Assembly: GCF_000332995.1 (NCBI RefSeq) | Contig: NZ_BANS01000055.1 | Span: 1-34,830, forward strand | Source: Gordonia amicalis NBRC 100051 = JCM 11271 | GTDB taxonomy: Bacteria > Actinomycetota > Actinomycetes > Mycobacteriales > Mycobacteriaceae | Length of the DNA: 34,830 nt | Reading direction: 5' to 3' | In this document: in pieces, positions 15,985 through 23,660 of the stretch | Layout: each line of letters starts with the position of its first letter | Numbering within the stretch: the stretch's first letter is position 1 | Program-made: the position numbers and the translations under genes | Notes under the pieces: generated by a model | Told to the model about the DNA's origin: nothing | The model's database searches: none | Seen by the model: only the letters and a program-made list of their open reading frames with translations

Positions 15985-16707
15985 ATGTTCACCAAGGTCA
16001 ACAGCAAGATCGTCTCCGTCGACATCGGTCGAAGCGGGCCCGTCGTCGCCCGCAAGGGCGCGATGATCTTCTACAAGGGCAACGTCTTCTTCCAGCCGCA
16101 TCAGATCGCGGGCGCCGGAATGGGCGGCGGCATGCCGGGATTGGGTGCGATGGGCGGCATGGCCGGCCGCATGCTCGCCGGCGAGCACGAGTCGACGATG
16201 ATCGCGCAGGGGCAGGGCGAGGTGCACTACGGATTCCTCGGTATCGAGGTGCACGTCGTCGATCTGGGCGCGGTCGGCGGAACCATCCGCGTCGAGGCCT
16301 CCCGACTGCTCGCCTACGGCGCGAACCTGCAGGCGTCGGTGGTGTCGGTGGCCTCCCAGGGCGGGAGTGGCGGAGGCGGGGGAGGAGGTGGCGGCCTCTT
16401 CGGTGCCCTGCGATCCGCGGCGGCCGGCGCCGTCACCGGTCAGGGCATGTTCACGACGCAGCTCTCCGGCCCGGGGTCGGCGGTGATCCTCGGCCACGGC
16501 GGGGTCTTCGAACTCGAGGTGACGCCGAACAAGCCGCCGGTGACCGTCGACCCGCAGGCCTTCGTCGGCTCCGCGGGACAGGTCAACACCAACCTCCGGT
16601 CGACCGTCAGCTGGCGCAACGTCGGCCGTACCGGTGGCGAGGCAATGCAATTGGAGTGTTCCGGACAGGGCATCGTCTACGTGCAGGCATCGGAGGAGAA
16701 GCTGTGA
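15985..16707 (+). CDS. AIM24 family protein (paralogue 2)
   Basis: The product is 240 residues with the AIM24 fold: VARKGAMIFYKGNVFF, TMIAQGQGEVHYGFLGIEVH, QGMFTTQLSGPGSAVILGHG, FELEVTPNKPPVTVDPQAFV, CSGQGIVYVQASEEK. Two glycine-rich insertions stand out: a Met/Gly stretch at about 44-64 and a run of nine glycines at about 129-137. Both probably form flexible loops. The start ATG follows GGTGGGGTAGCGA. The stop overlaps the third paralogue by 4 bases (GTGA at 16704-16707). Close similarity to its neighbours suggests duplication and a hetero-oligomer, which is an inference. Confidence 0.85.
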   Translation: MFTKVNSKIVSVDIGRSGPVVARKGAMIFYKGNVFFQPHQIAGAGMGGGMPGLGAMGGMAGRMLAGEHESTMIAQGQGEVHYGFLGIEVHVVDLGAVGGTIRVEASRLLAYGANLQASVVSVASQGGSGGGGGGGGGLFGALRSAAAGAVTGQGMFTTQLSGPGSAVILGHGGVFELEVTPNKPPVTVDPQAFVGSAGQVNTNLRSTVSWRNVGRTGGEAMQLECSGQGIVYVQASEEKL

Positions 16708-17468
16708 GCCAACTCAACACCGTGTGGAGTCCGACGAACCTGCCATCGGACGACAACGTTCCGGACAACAACTATTCGTTCTGCATCGACCTGAACCAGC
16801 CCTGGTTCATGTCCAAGGGCGCGATGATCGCCTACTACGGTCAGATGCAGTTCACCTCGCTCCAGCAGGGCCTGCAGGGTCAGCTGCTGCAGATGGTGGC
16901 GCAACAGTTCTCGGCGCCGCTCTACCTCGGTGACTATGTGGTGGCCGAGGGCCAGGGCAAGCTGATCATCGGCGACCGCGGGTACGACATCAACGCCTAC
17001 GACCTCGAAGACGGCAATCTCACGATCCGTGCCTCGAATCTGCTGGCCTTCCAGCCGAATCTGTCACTGAACCAGTCGATCGTGCCCGGCTTCCTCACCC
17101 TGATCGGCACCGGCAAGTTCCTCGCATCGTCCAACGGGCCGGTGATGTTCGTGGAGCCGCCGGTGCGCGTCGACCCGGAAGCGCTTGTCGGATGGTCGGA
17201 TTGCCCGTCCCCGAGCCATCACTACGACCAGGCGTGGGTCAACAGCTTCATCGCGGCCGCCGGCCAGCGGTTCGGCATCAACTCCGGCGAGGAGCGGCAG
17301 TTCGACTTCACCGGTGCCGGAACGGTTCTGGTGCAGTCCAGCGAGAAGGTGCGCGACGATTCGTCGGTCCTGCGCACCATCCAGGGCCAGCTCCCCGGCC
17401 TCTCGGTGCCGGGCCTGCAGCAGATCAACCAGCAGATCAGCCAGCAGCTCACGCAGCATCAGGGCTGA
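16704..17468 (+). CDS. AIM24 family protein (paralogue 3)
   Basis: The product is 254 residues starting at GTG 16704, chosen because it overlaps the preceding stop as GTGA. An upstream in-frame ATG at 16656 would sit inside paralogue 2. The AIM24 core is visible (WFMSKGAMIAYYGQMQF, VVAEGQGKLIIGDRGYDINA, VMFVEPPVRVDPEALVGW, DFTGAGTVLVQSSEK). The C-terminus has an extra amphipathic Gln-rich tail (QQINQQISQQLTQHQG) that the other two lack and which may mediate self-association. It is the last gene of the AIM24 operon. A strong hairpin follows 16 bases after the stop. Confidence 0.85.
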   Translation: MSQLNTVWSPTNLPSDDNVPDNNYSFCIDLNQPWFMSKGAMIAYYGQMQFTSLQQGLQGQLLQMVAQQFSAPLYLGDYVVAEGQGKLIIGDRGYDINAYDLEDGNLTIRASNLLAFQPNLSLNQSIVPGFLTLIGTGKFLASSNGPVMFVEPPVRVDPEALVGWSDCPSPSHHYDQAWVNSFIAAAGQRFGINSGEERQFDFTGAGTVLVQSSEKVRDDSSVLRTIQGQLPGLSVPGLQQINQQISQQLTQHQG

Positions 17469-17483
17469 GACAGACGGATACGA

Positions 17484-17523
17484 CAACTGCGCCGCAGATC
17501 CGAATGGATCTGCGGCGCAGTTG
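17484..17523 (+). terminator. 18-bp hairpin after the AIM24 operon
   Basis: The arms AACTGCGCCGCAGATCC (17485-17501) and GGATCTGCGGCGCAGTT (17506-17522) are perfectly complementary around the loop GAAT. One more C-G pair closes the base. There is no U tract, which is common for terminators in high-GC actinobacteria. It lies directly downstream of the third AIM24 gene and can also act for converging transcription from terC. Confidence 0.75.
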
Positions 17524-17547
17524 GTCGGTCAGTGTCGCTCGTCTCCG

Positions 17548-17664
17548 CTCCCTTCAGGTGCGAGGAGCGGGCGGCCCGTCTCTGCTCCCTTCAGGTGCGA
17601 GGAGCGGGCGGCCCGTCTCTGCTCCCTTCAGGTGCGAGGAGCGAAGCGACGAGCCTCGAAGGGC
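17548..17664. repeat. 37-bp tandem repeat with dispersed-repeat end
   Basis: Two complete 37-bp units start at 17548 and 17585 (CTCCCTTCAGGTGCGAGGAG, then CGGGCGGCCCGTCTCTG). A third start at 17622 changes after GGAGCG into AAGCGACGAGCCTCGAAGGG. That last form matches the single copy at 32635-32680. It lies between the convergent ends of the AIM24 and TerD-TerC operons and touches the TerC stop codon. Confidence 0.8.
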
Positions 17665-18827
17665 TACACCTCGACCTTCTCCTCCTCGCCTCTCGCAGCG
17701 AGGCGGTTTCGGCGAATGATGCTGGAGACCAGCGCCGCGATGATCAGCGCGACACCGATCAGGCCGGTGATGATCTCCGGCACGTGGGTGCCGATCGAGT
17801 ACAGCAGGATGAACGCCAGTGCGCCGATGGCCCAGTGCGCGCCGTGCTCGAGGTAGACGTACTCGGAGAGCGTGCCCTTGCGGACCAGGTACACGGTGAG
17901 CGAACGGACGAACATCGCGCCGATGAGACCGAGGCCCAGGGCGATGATGATCGGGTCGGCGGTGATGGCGAACGCGCCGATGACGCCGTCGAAGGAGAAC
18001 GACGCGTCGAGCACCTCGAGGTAGAGGAACAGGAAGAAGCCGGCTTTGCCGGTCGCCTTGGCCAGGTCTGACGGACCCGTGCGGCCGTTGGAACCCTCGA
18101 CCGCTGCCTTCTCGGCGGGCGACTCCGATTCGGCCGCCTTGTCGTGCTCTTCCTCTTCTTCCTCGACCTCGACGTTGAAGTACTCGCCGAGACCGTTGAC
18201 CAGGATGTAGGTGATCATGCCGAGTGCGCCGGCGATCATCACCGTCGATCGTTCGTCTGCCGGGGCGATGTACGTGGCGGTGAGCACGAGGAGAGTGATC
18301 GCGATGACGACCTCGAGCATCTCCAGCTTGCCGATCTTCTCGAGCGGCCGCTCGATCCATGTCAGCCAGGTGAGTTCCTTCTGCTCGAAGACGAAGCCCA
18401 GGAACAGCATCAGCAGGAACATGCCGCCGAACGCCGCGATCTGCGGGTGGGCGTCGGTGATGATCGTCTCGTAGCTCGGGTCACCGTTGGCGAAGTACGC
18501 CGCGTCGTTCGGTGGCGGGTTGAGTGCGAGGTCGAGCGCTTCGACCGGGTTCAGACCCGATGCGAGCCACACGATGACCAGCGGGAACACCAGGCGCATA
18601 CCGAAGACGGCGATCAGGATGCCGATGGTGAGGAAGATCTTCTGCCAGAACTCGCTCATCCGGCGGAGGATCGTGGCGTTGATGACGGCGTTGTCGAAGG
18701 AGAGCGAGATCTCGAAGACGCCCAGGATGGCCGTCAGGATCAGCGCTTCGATGCCGCCGTAGAGGAAGGCGATGATCAGCGACACGATCGTCACGACCAC
18801 CGACAGGCCGAAAATTCTTACTACCAC
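17664..18827 (-). CDS. TerC/DUF475 family integral membrane protein
   Basis: The product is a 387-residue membrane protein of the TerC superfamily (DUF475 type), with about eight or nine hydrophobic segments. It has two symmetry-related polar motifs within membrane helices: FEISLSFDNAV (38-48) and LEVLDASFSFDGVIGAF (270-286). The Asp/Glu and Ser/Asn residues of this kind are thought to coordinate metal ions in TerC proteins. A highly acidic cytosolic linker at about 218-252 (a run of six Glu after VEV) separates the two halves. Members are implicated in metal-ion homeostasis and tellurite resistance and work with TerD. The start is GTG 18827 with AAAGG about 12 bases upstream. It lies downstream of terD, with a hairpin between them. 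Confidence 0.85.
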   Translation of the reverse strand: MVVRIFGLSVVVTIVSLIIAFLYGGIEALILTAILGVFEISLSFDNAVINATILRRMSEFWQKIFLTIGILIAVFGMRLVFPLVIVWLASGLNPVEALDLALNPPPNDAAYFANGDPSYETIITDAHPQIAAFGGMFLLMLFLGFVFEQKELTWLTWIERPLEKIGKLEMLEVVIAITLLVLTATYIAPADERSTVMIAGALGMITYILVNGLGEYFNVEVEEEEEEHDKAAESESPAEKAAVEGSNGRTGPSDLAKATGKAGFFLFLYLEVLDASFSFDGVIGAFAITADPIIIALGLGLIGAMFVRSLTVYLVRKGTLSEYVYLEHGAHWAIGALAFILLYSIGTHVPEIITGLIGVALIIAALVSSIIRRNRLAARGEEEKVEV

Positions 18828-18896
18828 TGGTTGGTGGCCTTTCTGAGGTGTTCAAGGGACCGCTGCCGACGGCGACGTCGGAGGGTGAAGACACGA

Positions 18897-18932
18897 GGAT
18901 GCCGCACCCACTCTAGGAGAGGTGCGGCATCC
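18897..18932 (-). terminator. Hairpin between terD and terC
   Basis: GGATGCCGCACC (18897-18908) and GGTGCGGCATCC (18921-18932) are perfectly complementary across a 12-base loop. The hairpin lies 40 bases past the TerD stop and about 70 bases before the TerC start on the same strand. It may act as a terminator or attenuator that lowers terC expression relative to terD. There is no U tract. Confidence 0.6.
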
Positions 18933-18971
18933 ACGGGAATCTGCTGCGGGAACAGCCGGCGAAAACCGGGG

Positions 18972-19547
18972 TCAGACGTTCACGCCGAAGTCGCGAGCGA
19001 TGCCGGCGAGCCCCGACGCGTAGCCCTGACCGACCGCGCGGAACTTCCACTCCGCGCCGTGGCGGTACAGCTCGCCGAAGACCATCGCGGTCTCGGTGGA
19101 GGCGTCCTCGCTCAGGTCGTAGCGGGCGATCTCGCCGCCGCCGGCCTGGTTCACGACACGGATGAACGCGTTGCGAACCTGTCCGAACGACTGCGAACGG
19201 GCGTCTGCGTCGTAGATCGACACGGGGAAGACGATGGAGTCGACCTCCGGCGGTACGCCGGCGAGGTCGACCTTGATGACCTCGTCGTCGCCCTCGCCCT
19301 CACCGGTCAGGTTGTCGCCGGCGTGCTCGATCGAGCCGTCGGGGGAACGCAGGTTGTTGAAGAAGACGAAGTGCTGATCGGACAGCACCTTCTTGTCGGC
19401 GCCGAGCGCGATGGCGCTGGCGTCGAGGTCGAAGTCGGTGCCGGTGGTGGTGCGGATGTCCCAGCCGAGGCCGACGGACACCGCGGTCAGTCCCGGGGCC
19501 TCCTTGGTCAGCGAGACATTTCCACCCTTGCTCAGGCTCACGCCCAT
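18972..19547 (-). CDS. terD: TerD family calcium-binding stress protein
   Basis: The product is 191 residues, full length for TerD. It starts MGVSLSKGGNVSLTKEAPGL and carries the family's hallmark segments: VGLGWDIRTTTGTDFDLDAS, DNLTGEGEGDDEVIKVDL and FGELYRHGAEWKFRAVGQGY. The clustered Asp residues in DFDLDAS and GEGEGDDE are the Ca2+ ligands known in this beta-sandwich family. TerD proteins are cytosolic, associate with TerC at the membrane, and link to metal, oxidative and phage stress. The ATG at 19547 is preceded by AAAGG at a 9-base distance. A longer frame to 19619 lacks the conserved start. It is cotranscribed with the downstream DUF475 gene, subject to the hairpin between them. Confidence 0.93.
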   Translation of the reverse strand: MGVSLSKGGNVSLTKEAPGLTAVSVGLGWDIRTTTGTDFDLDASAIALGADKKVLSDQHFVFFNNLRSPDGSIEHAGDNLTGEGEGDDEVIKVDLAGVPPEVDSIVFPVSIYDADARSQSFGQVRNAFIRVVNQAGGGEIARYDLSEDASTETAMVFGELYRHGAEWKFRAVGQGYASGLAGIARDFGVNV

Positions 19548-19884
19548 GAGATTGTGCCTTTCTGTTGGTACGTGGTCTGGTGATGTCCGATTCGTCCGGG
19601 GTTCAGACTCTCGGAGCAACCGACAACACTCTATGTGAAGGGTGGGGGCCGGTCACTGAGTTGGTTGGATGACCTGCGGATTCCTGGTTCGCGACCCCAC
19701 CCGCCTCGACACGTTGGGCTGAGCGGGTTGCGCCCCTGGTGTGTGGGGTCCATCACTGCGACCATGGAGATCAGTCCGAGCGTGAGCGCCAGGCGTGTCG
19801 CGGTGTCGACATCGGCGGACAGGTTCTGGCGCGGTTCAGTCCCGAGCCGATGTGGCTCGGGCGTGAGCCGATCAGGAGTGTGCG
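19548..19884. promoter_or_regulatory. Intergenic region between terD and the aconitase gene
   Basis: This 337-bp divergent gap has no convincing gene. On the minus strand a TAGAGT -10-like box (plus-strand 19628-19633) lies 17 bases from GTGACC (19651-19656) and may be the terD promoter, giving a leader of about 75 bases. On the plus side AGGAG at about 19873-19877 serves the aconitase ATG. Short complementary segments (GACCCCAC near 19691 and GTGGGGTC near 19743) could form a weak stem. Confidence 0.35.
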
Positions 19885-21894
19885 ATGCCCGCCCAGAACG
19901 TTGCCCGGAAGCTCATCGAATCCCATCTGGAGGCCGGGGACATGACCCCGGGCGAAGAGATCGCGATCCACATCGACCAGACCCTCACCCAGGACGCGAC
20001 CGGGACGCTGGTGATGCAGGAACTGGAGTCGCTGGGTCTCGACCGTGCCCGCACCGAAGTGAGCGTTCAGTACGTCGATCACAATCTCCTGCAGACCGAC
20101 GAGAAGAACGCCGAGGACCACGAGTATCTGCGTACGGCGTGTGAACGGTTCGGATTGTGGTTCTCGAAGCCCGGCAACGGGGTCTCCCATCCCACCCACA
20201 TGCAGCGGTTCGGCATTCCCGGGAAGACGATGGTCGGGTCCGACTCGCACACACCGGCGGCGGGATCGCTCGGGATGCTCGCGGTCGGCGTCGGAGGTCT
20301 GGAGGTGGCCCTCGCTATCACCGGTCGCCCGTTGAACATCCGGATGCCCGAGATCTGGGGTATTCGCCTGGAAGGCGAACTGCCGCAGTGGTGTTCGGCC
20401 AAGGACGTGATTCTCGAGATGCTTCGCCGGCACGACGTGAAGGGTGCCGTGAACCGGATCATCGAGTATCACGGTCCCGGGCTCGCGAGTCTGACGGCGA
20501 TGGACCGCCACGTGATCGCGAACATGGGTGCGGAACTGGGGGCCACGACAACGGTGTTCCCCAGCGACGAGGCGGTCCGGGACTTCCTCCGTGCCGAGGG
20601 ACGCGAAGACGACTGGATCGAACTCGTCGCCGACGACGGCGCCGGCTACGACGCCGAGGAAACCATCGATCTCACCGAGATCGTCCCGCTGATCGCAAAA
20701 CCCTCCTCTCCCGGGGACGTCGTGCCCGTCAGCGAGGTCGCCGGGGAGGAGATCTCGCAGGTGGTGATCGGGTCGAGCGCCAACCCCGGCCTCCGCGACT
20801 TCGCGATCGCCGCAGCGATGGTGGAGGGGAGGCAGACGTCGGCCGGCGTCAGCTTCGACATCAACCCGACCTCGCGAGAGATCCTCACCGACCTCACCAA
20901 GATGGGCGCCACGACCAGCCTCGTCATCGGTGGCGCTCGCATTCACCAGGCCGGATGTATGGGGTGCATCGGCATGGGACAGGCACCCGCGACCGGGCAG
21001 AACTCACTCCGAACGATGCCGCGCAACTTCCCCGGACGGTCGGGGACCAAGGACGACAAGGTGTGGCTGTGTTCGCCGGAGACCGCAGCGGCCTCGGCAC
21101 TCACCGGTGTGATCACCGACCCCCGCGACTGGGCGGCCGACAACGAGGTCGCATACCCCGAGCTCGACCTACCGCGCGAGCATTCGGTCAACACCGCGAT
21201 GCTCGTGGCGCCGCTGCCGCCGGACGAAGCAGCGGAGATCCAGCCGGTGAAGGGCCCCAACATCTCCGACCTGCCGGACCTGGATCCGTTGCCGGATGTC
21301 GTCGAGGCCCCGGTGTTGTTGAAGGTCGGCGACAACATCTCCACCGATGACATCTCGCCCGCCGGCGCACGAGCTCTGCCCTACCGGTCGAACATCCCGA
21401 AGCTCGCCGAGTTCTGCTTCACACGGATCGACGACAGTTACACGGAACATGCACGTTCCGCGGACACCGGCCACATCATCATCGGCGGTGACAACTACGG
21501 ACAGGGCTCGTCACGCGAACATGCGGCCATCGCGCCGCGCCATCTCGGCCTGCGGGTGGTGATCGCCAAGTCGTTCGCGCGCATCCACTGGCAGAACCTC
21601 GCGAACTTCGGTGTGCTGGCAGTGGAATTCGTCGACCCCGCCGACTACGACGCCGTCGAGCAGGGCGACACCCTGCGGCTGGAGAAGCTGCGGGATGCCC
21701 TGGGTGACGGGGACGTCCTCACGGTTCGCAACGTGACCAAGGACCGCGAATTCGAAGTCCGGCACCGACTCTCGAAGCGTCAGGTGTCCGACGTCCTCGC
21801 CGGCGGTCTCATCCCACGGCTCGCCGCCGAGGAACACCCGGACGAACACCGGGCCGAGGAGACCGTCTTGCAGGACAGCGGCGAGATCAGCTGA
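19885..21894 (+). CDS. Aconitate hydratase, Aquifex-type (putative)
   Basis: The product is 669 residues, the length of the short aconitase branch (about 640-670) rather than the AcnA of about 900 used in the mycobacterial TCA cycle. Domain 1-3 motifs are DHNLLQTDEKNAEDHEYL, VGSDSHTPAAGSLGMLAVG and HQAGCMGCIGMGQ with two cluster cysteines. The swivelling domain 4 follows (VGDNISTDDISPAG, GDNYGQGSSREHAA, SFARIHWQNLANFGV). It should interconvert citrate, aconitate and isocitrate or a related hydroxyacid. At the usual first [4Fe-4S] ligand, canonical GSCTN, this protein reads IGSSANPG, so Cys is replaced by Ser. The ATG at 19885 has AGGAG upstream. It converges on the next gene with a gap of only 3 bases. 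Confidence 0.85.
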   Translation: MPAQNVARKLIESHLEAGDMTPGEEIAIHIDQTLTQDATGTLVMQELESLGLDRARTEVSVQYVDHNLLQTDEKNAEDHEYLRTACERFGLWFSKPGNGVSHPTHMQRFGIPGKTMVGSDSHTPAAGSLGMLAVGVGGLEVALAITGRPLNIRMPEIWGIRLEGELPQWCSAKDVILEMLRRHDVKGAVNRIIEYHGPGLASLTAMDRHVIANMGAELGATTTVFPSDEAVRDFLRAEGREDDWIELVADDGAGYDAEETIDLTEIVPLIAKPSSPGDVVPVSEVAGEEISQVVIGSSANPGLRDFAIAAAMVEGRQTSAGVSFDINPTSREILTDLTKMGATTSLVIGGARIHQAGCMGCIGMGQAPATGQNSLRTMPRNFPGRSGTKDDKVWLCSPETAAASALTGVITDPRDWAADNEVAYPELDLPREHSVNTAMLVAPLPPDEAAEIQPVKGPNISDLPDLDPLPDVVEAPVLLKVGDNISTDDISPAGARALPYRSNIPKLAEFCFTRIDDSYTEHARSADTGHIIIGGDNYGQGSSREHAAIAPRHLGLRVVIAKSFARIHWQNLANFGVLAVEFVDPADYDAVEQGDTLRLEKLRDALGDGDVLTVRNVTKDREFEVRHRLSKRQVSDVLAGGLIPRLAAEEHPDEHRAEETVLQDSGEIS

Positions 21895-21897
21895 GCG

Positions 21898-22323
21898 TCA
21901 GCGCACGTGCCCGGTCAACTGGTAGGTCTCCGGCGGGCCCGTGATCGACGAGTACAGCGAGACCTGGGTGAACGCGCCCTTCTTCGGTGCGAACAACCAG
22001 ATGCCGACCGGATACTTCGCGACGCTCCCCGACGCACAGTCCGGCTTGCACAGCTTGCGGTTCTCGGTCCCGAAGCCGGCGGCGAAGCCATCGGTCCACG
22101 CGAGCCAGGTGATGTCCGAGACGATGACCCCCACGTCGGCGCAGAAGATCGACGAGAGTGTCCGTGGCTGAACAAGTTTCGCGCCATCACAGCCACCGAC
22201 GACGGTCACGGCCGGGGTGGGAGACGGTGCGGCAACCGCAGTTCCGGTGCCCGCGACACCGAACAGTCCCAACGTGGCCGCGATCGCCGCGGTCACACAC
22301 ACCCGGATGATTCTCGAACCCAT
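21898..22323 (-). CDS. Small secreted protein of unknown function
   Basis: The product is 141 residues. It has a classic Sec signal peptide: basic MGSRIIR, a hydrophobic core at about 8-28, and a likely cut after GTAVAA near residue 32. The mature part of about 109 residues has four cysteines (in GGCDGAK, FCADVG and KLCKPDCASG) that could form two disulfides. It is probably an exported, disulfide-stabilised cell-envelope or extracellular protein. I do not recognise the family. A strong purine-rich ribosome site (GAGGAGGAG) precedes the ATG at 22323. It ends 3 bases from the convergent aconitase gene. Confidence 0.8.
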   Translation of the reverse strand: MGSRIIRVCVTAAIAATLGLFGVAGTGTAVAAPSPTPAVTVVGGCDGAKLVQPRTLSSIFCADVGVIVSDITWLAWTDGFAAGFGTENRKLCKPDCASGSVAKYPVGIWLFAPKKGAFTQVSLYSSITGPPETYQLTGHVR

Positions 22324-22511
22324 CGTGGTCTCCTCCTCGTGACCTGCCGCGGCAGTCGGCGGTATGAGGAATCATTGTCGACCACAGCGCGAGTGACCAC
22401 GCGTGGATTCACCGAACCCGTGTCGCCGAAAACGACGACGTCCCCGCCGGAACCGTAAGGGTGTACCTCACGAATCCCGAACGGGGACGGCGACAGTCGT
22501 TACGGCGAGGA

Positions 22512-23603
22512 TCAGGCCTCGACGATGAACGCCTCGAGCTGCGCACGCGCGACGTCGTCGGCGAGCTGCTTCGGCGGGGACTTCATCAGGTAGGCCGAGG
22601 CCGGGAGGATCGGTCCGCCGATGCCACGGTCCTTGGCGATCTTGGCGGCGCGCACGGCGTCGATGATGATGCCTGCCGAGTTGGGGGAGTCCCAGACCTC
22701 GAGCTTGTACTCGAGGTTCAGCGGCACGTCACCGAAGGCGCGGCCTTCGAGGCGGACGTAGGCCCACTTGCGGTCGTCGAGCCATGCGACGTGGTCCGAC
22801 GGGCCGATGTGGACGTTCTTGTCCTCGACCTTGCCGGCGAGCGAGCCGGTCAGGTTGGAGGTCACGGCCTGGGTCTTCGAGACCTTCTTGGACTCCAGGC
22901 GCTCGCGCTCGAGCATGTTCTTGAAGTCCATGTTGCCGCCGACGTTCAGCTGGTAGGTGCGGTCGAGGGTGACGCCGCGATCCTCGAACAGCTTCGCCAT
23001 CACGCGGTGGGTGATGGTGGCGCCGACCTGGCTCTTGATGTCGTCGCCGACGATCGGGACACCGGCGTCGGTGAACTTCTTGGCCCACTCGGGGTCCGAG
23101 GCGATGAAGACCGGGAGTGCGTTGACGAACGCCACATTGGCGTCGATGCAGCACTGTGCGTAGAACTTGTCGGCCTGCTCCGAGCCGACCGGCAGGTAGC
23201 TGACGAGGACGTCGACCTCGGCGTCCTTGAGGGCCTGGACGATGTCGACACCCGAGCCGTCGGCCTCGGTGATGGTCTCGAGGTAGTACTTGCCGAGGCC
23301 GTCGAGGGTGTGGCCACGCTGAACGGTGACACCGGTCGGCGGCACGTCGGCGATCTTGATGGTGTTGTTCTCGCTCGCGAAGATCGCGTCGGACAGGTCG
23401 AAGCCGACCTTCTTGGCGTCCACGTCGAACGCGGCGACGAACTCGACGTCGCGGACGTGGTACGGGCCGAACTTCACATGCATCAGACCCGGCACGCTGG
23501 CGTTCTCGTCGGCGTCCTTGTAGTACTGCACGCCTTGCACCAAGGATGAAGCGCAGTTTCCTACGCCCACAATGGCAACGCGCACCTTATTGGGCTCACC
23601 CAT
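22512..23603 (-). CDS. ino1: Inositol-3-phosphate synthase
   Basis: The product is 363 residues, matching the actinobacterial Ino1. It converts glucose-6-phosphate to 1D-myo-inositol-3-phosphate using NAD, the first step towards phosphatidylinositol, PIM/LAM lipids and mycothiol. The Rossmann nucleotide loop is VAIVGVGNCASSL near the N-terminus. Family blocks include NALPVFIASDPEW, VGDDIKSQVGATITHRV, QLNVGGNMDFKNM and VWDSPNSAGIIIDAVR. The ATG at 23603 follows AAGGAGAG. The PadR-type regulator gene lies upstream on the same strand with a 57-base gap, the order seen for Rv0047c-Rv0046c in M. tuberculosis. Coexpression and PadR control are therefore plausible. Confidence 0.95.
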   Translation of the reverse strand: MGEPNKVRVAIVGVGNCASSLVQGVQYYKDADENASVPGLMHVKFGPYHVRDVEFVAAFDVDAKKVGFDLSDAIFASENNTIKIADVPPTGVTVQRGHTLDGLGKYYLETITEADGSGVDIVQALKDAEVDVLVSYLPVGSEQADKFYAQCCIDANVAFVNALPVFIASDPEWAKKFTDAGVPIVGDDIKSQVGATITHRVMAKLFEDRGVTLDRTYQLNVGGNMDFKNMLERERLESKKVSKTQAVTSNLTGSLAGKVEDKNVHIGPSDHVAWLDDRKWAYVRLEGRAFGDVPLNLEYKLEVWDSPNSAGIIIDAVRAAKIAKDRGIGGPILPASAYLMKSPPKQLADDVARAQLEAFIVEA

Positions 23604-23660
23604 GGTCGGGCTCTCCTTCTTGTTGCGGCGTCGCAGACGTTCGCTGCGCCACCGGTGTTT

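Noticed and set aside
17548..17664. Possible CRISPR array
   Set aside because: The 37-bp units are directly adjacent without unique spacers, and no cas genes are nearby. It is a plain tandem duplication.
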